Below are positions 14,330-15,160 of a DNA stretch of 15,160 nucleotides, piece by piece. The notes under the pieces were generated by a model. That model did no database searches. It was not told where the DNA came from and saw only the letters and a program-made list of their open reading frames with translations. Position 1 is the stretch's first letter, and the number at the start of each line of letters is the position of its first letter. The position numbers and the translations under genes were made by a program. The DNA comes from an uncultured Bilophila sp. (GTDB lineage Bacteria > Desulfobacterota > Desulfovibrionia > Desulfovibrionales > Desulfovibrionaceae): the NCBI GenBank assembly GCA_959604115.1, contig CAUHBW010000042.1:1-15160 (forward strand), in the 5' to 3' direction.

Positions 14330-15160
14330 CTACGGGCGGTCCCGTCCGTCATACACGAGGCTGTCTCCGACGACGGTGGCCGCAATGCCGATTTCGGAAA
14401 GTTTCATGGGGTCCACGGTGAAGGGATCTTCGCGGAGCACGACGAAGTCGGCGAGCTTCCCCACTTCGATGGAGCCGATAAGGTGATCCAGATGCTTTTC
14501 GTAGGCGGCGTCGATGGTGACCCCGCGCAGAGCCCGCAACAGGTTGACCCGTTGATCGTACTCCCAGTAGACGCGGGGGGGGGCTTCGGGAACGAGTTGC
14601 GGATCCTGTACGGGGTAGGACACCTCGGCGTCGATGGCGTTCCCCTTGCCGTAAATGGGCTCGCCTTCGCAGGACACGCGCGTCACCGCTGACTGGAGGC
14701 TGCGGAGAGGTTCCATCGGCGTGACGGGGGTGTCGTTATGGAGGGCGAAACGCTGCCCGTAATACGCGGACCAGCCGAGCGGACTCAGCTGATGGGCGCG
14801 CCCCGGGCCGAAATAGACGTCCCGGTGGTTTTTTCCCCAGAAATAGACGTGGTTGATGAAGTACGTGTTGGTAAAGTGCTGGGCCGCCATCTTGCCTCCG
14901 TGAGCCAGCGCGGCGAGAAGCTCCTTGTCCACGCCGCCGTCGCGGTAGACGCCTTCCAGACAGTCGGGACCGCCGTAGCGGTCGATGATGTGGGCGGGCA
15001 TCCCTTCCTCGGCATAGAGGTACAGGCCCTGTTGCCGTTCGATATGCTGCCGTTCCAGAAACTGCCCGTGGATGATGCCGTGGCGCGTATCGACGACATG
15101 AGCGGCCTCTGGAGCCGCGACCGCCTTTTCATACGCGGCGACGATGTGCTCGCAGGCCTT
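14330..15160 (-). CDS. Amidohydrolase family protein, YtcJ-like (C-terminal part, cut by window end)
   Basis: The last 276 codons of a metal-dependent hydrolase of the Amidohydrolase_3/YtcJ group; the N-terminus lies beyond 15160. Visible landmarks, numbered from the window edge, are DTRHGIIHGQF (24-34, a metal-ligand His segment; relatives have HRIEHAQ), INHVYFWGKNHRD (102-114), LSPLGWSAYYGQRFALHNDT (125-144) with the metal-binding HND, PVTPMEPLRSLQSAVT, and the closing IGSIEVGKLADFVVLREDP. Relatives hydrolyse N-acyl or amide compounds in the cytoplasm or envelope. Located upstream of the TRAP receptor in the same direction, it probably acts on the imported compound or releases it. A run of nine G at about 14574-14582 does not break the frame. 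Family firm; substrate unknown. Confidence 0.88.
   Translation of the reverse strand, partial: KACEHIVAAYEKAVAAPEAAHVVDTRHGIIHGQFLERQHIERQQGLYLYAEEGMPAHIIDRYGGPDCLEGVYRDGGVDKELLAALAHGGKMAAQHFTNTYFINHVYFWGKNHRDVYFGPGRAHQLSPLGWSAYYGQRFALHNDTPVTPMEPLRSLQSAVTRVSCEGEPIYGKGNAIDAEVSYPVQDPQLVPEAPPRVYWEYDQRVNLLRALRGVTIDAAYEKHLDHLIGSIEVGKLADFVVLREDPFTVDPMKLSEIGIAATVVGDSLVYDGRDRP

Noticed and set aside
14574..14582. Run of nine G as a phase-variation tract or sequencing error
   Set aside because: The amidohydrolase frame passes through it unbroken with family motifs on both sides. One homopolymer alone is weak evidence for slippage control.
13121..14692. A 523-codon forward open frame opposite the TRAP receptor and amidohydrolase
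   Set aside because: It runs antisense to two genes with clear family motifs; its translation is rich in His, Val and Gly and resembles no protein. Long antisense frames are expected at this GC content.
1..15160. CRISPR array, transposon, integrase, prophage or toxin-antitoxin genes
   Set aside because: No spaced direct repeats, transposase or integrase motifs, attachment duplications or small paired genes of these types were visible on either strand.

Overview
The window is GC-rich bacterial chromosome. The gene content (a modD-containing molybdate operon, a TRAP-type solute receptor, STAS and PP2C signalling, an iron-sulfur flavoprotein, an OmpA-family lipoprotein) suggests a Gram-negative anaerobe. 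A Desulfovibrio/Bilophila-like member of the Desulfovibrionaceae is my best guess, made from gene style only. There are no rRNA or tRNA genes and no CRISPR array that I can see.

Layout. Positions 1-33 are the last codons of a forward gene. An iron-sulfur flavoprotein of the NADPH-dependent FMN reductase superfamily follows (406-945, +). Facing it is a clearly broken signalling gene (978-2686, -): STAS domain, part of a Cache-like sensor, membrane segment, HAMP and a PP2C/SpoIIE phosphatase that has lost its core. A mostly empty spacer, with a strong 20-bp hairpin at its end, leads to an intact 5'-nucleotidase family lipoprotein (3397-5001, -) and then a frameshifted lemA (5363-5865, -). About 700 bp without a recognisable gene follows, then a small secreted protein of unknown function (6572-6934, +) and a terminator.

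The clearest functional unit is the tight forward operon modC-modA-modB-modD (7226-10158), which ends at a strong Rho-independent terminator. Together these make a molybdate-type ABC importer plus ModD, a paralogue of nicotinate-nucleotide pyrophosphorylase. The gene order (ATPase first) is unusual, and ModC lacks the C-terminal MOP domain.

After it come a YiaD-like OmpA-family lipoprotein (10434-11084, -) and about 800 bp of apparently decayed sequence, with hints of a flavodoxin-like remnant. The last block is a three-gene reverse-strand cluster: a YtcJ-type amidohydrolase (cut by the window end), a TRAP solute-binding protein, and a PAS-PAS-GAF protein without any visible output domain. 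I infer that this cluster imports, hydrolyses and senses an organic acid or acyl compound, but the TRAP membrane subunits are not in the window.

Two genes carry both frameshifts and internal deletions (STAS-PP2C and lemA), a third region looks like a gene remnant, and spacers are long. Intact genes sit beside these. The pattern suggests ongoing gene loss, although assembly errors cannot be excluded from the sequence alone. I found no convincing new multi-gene defence or mobile system.
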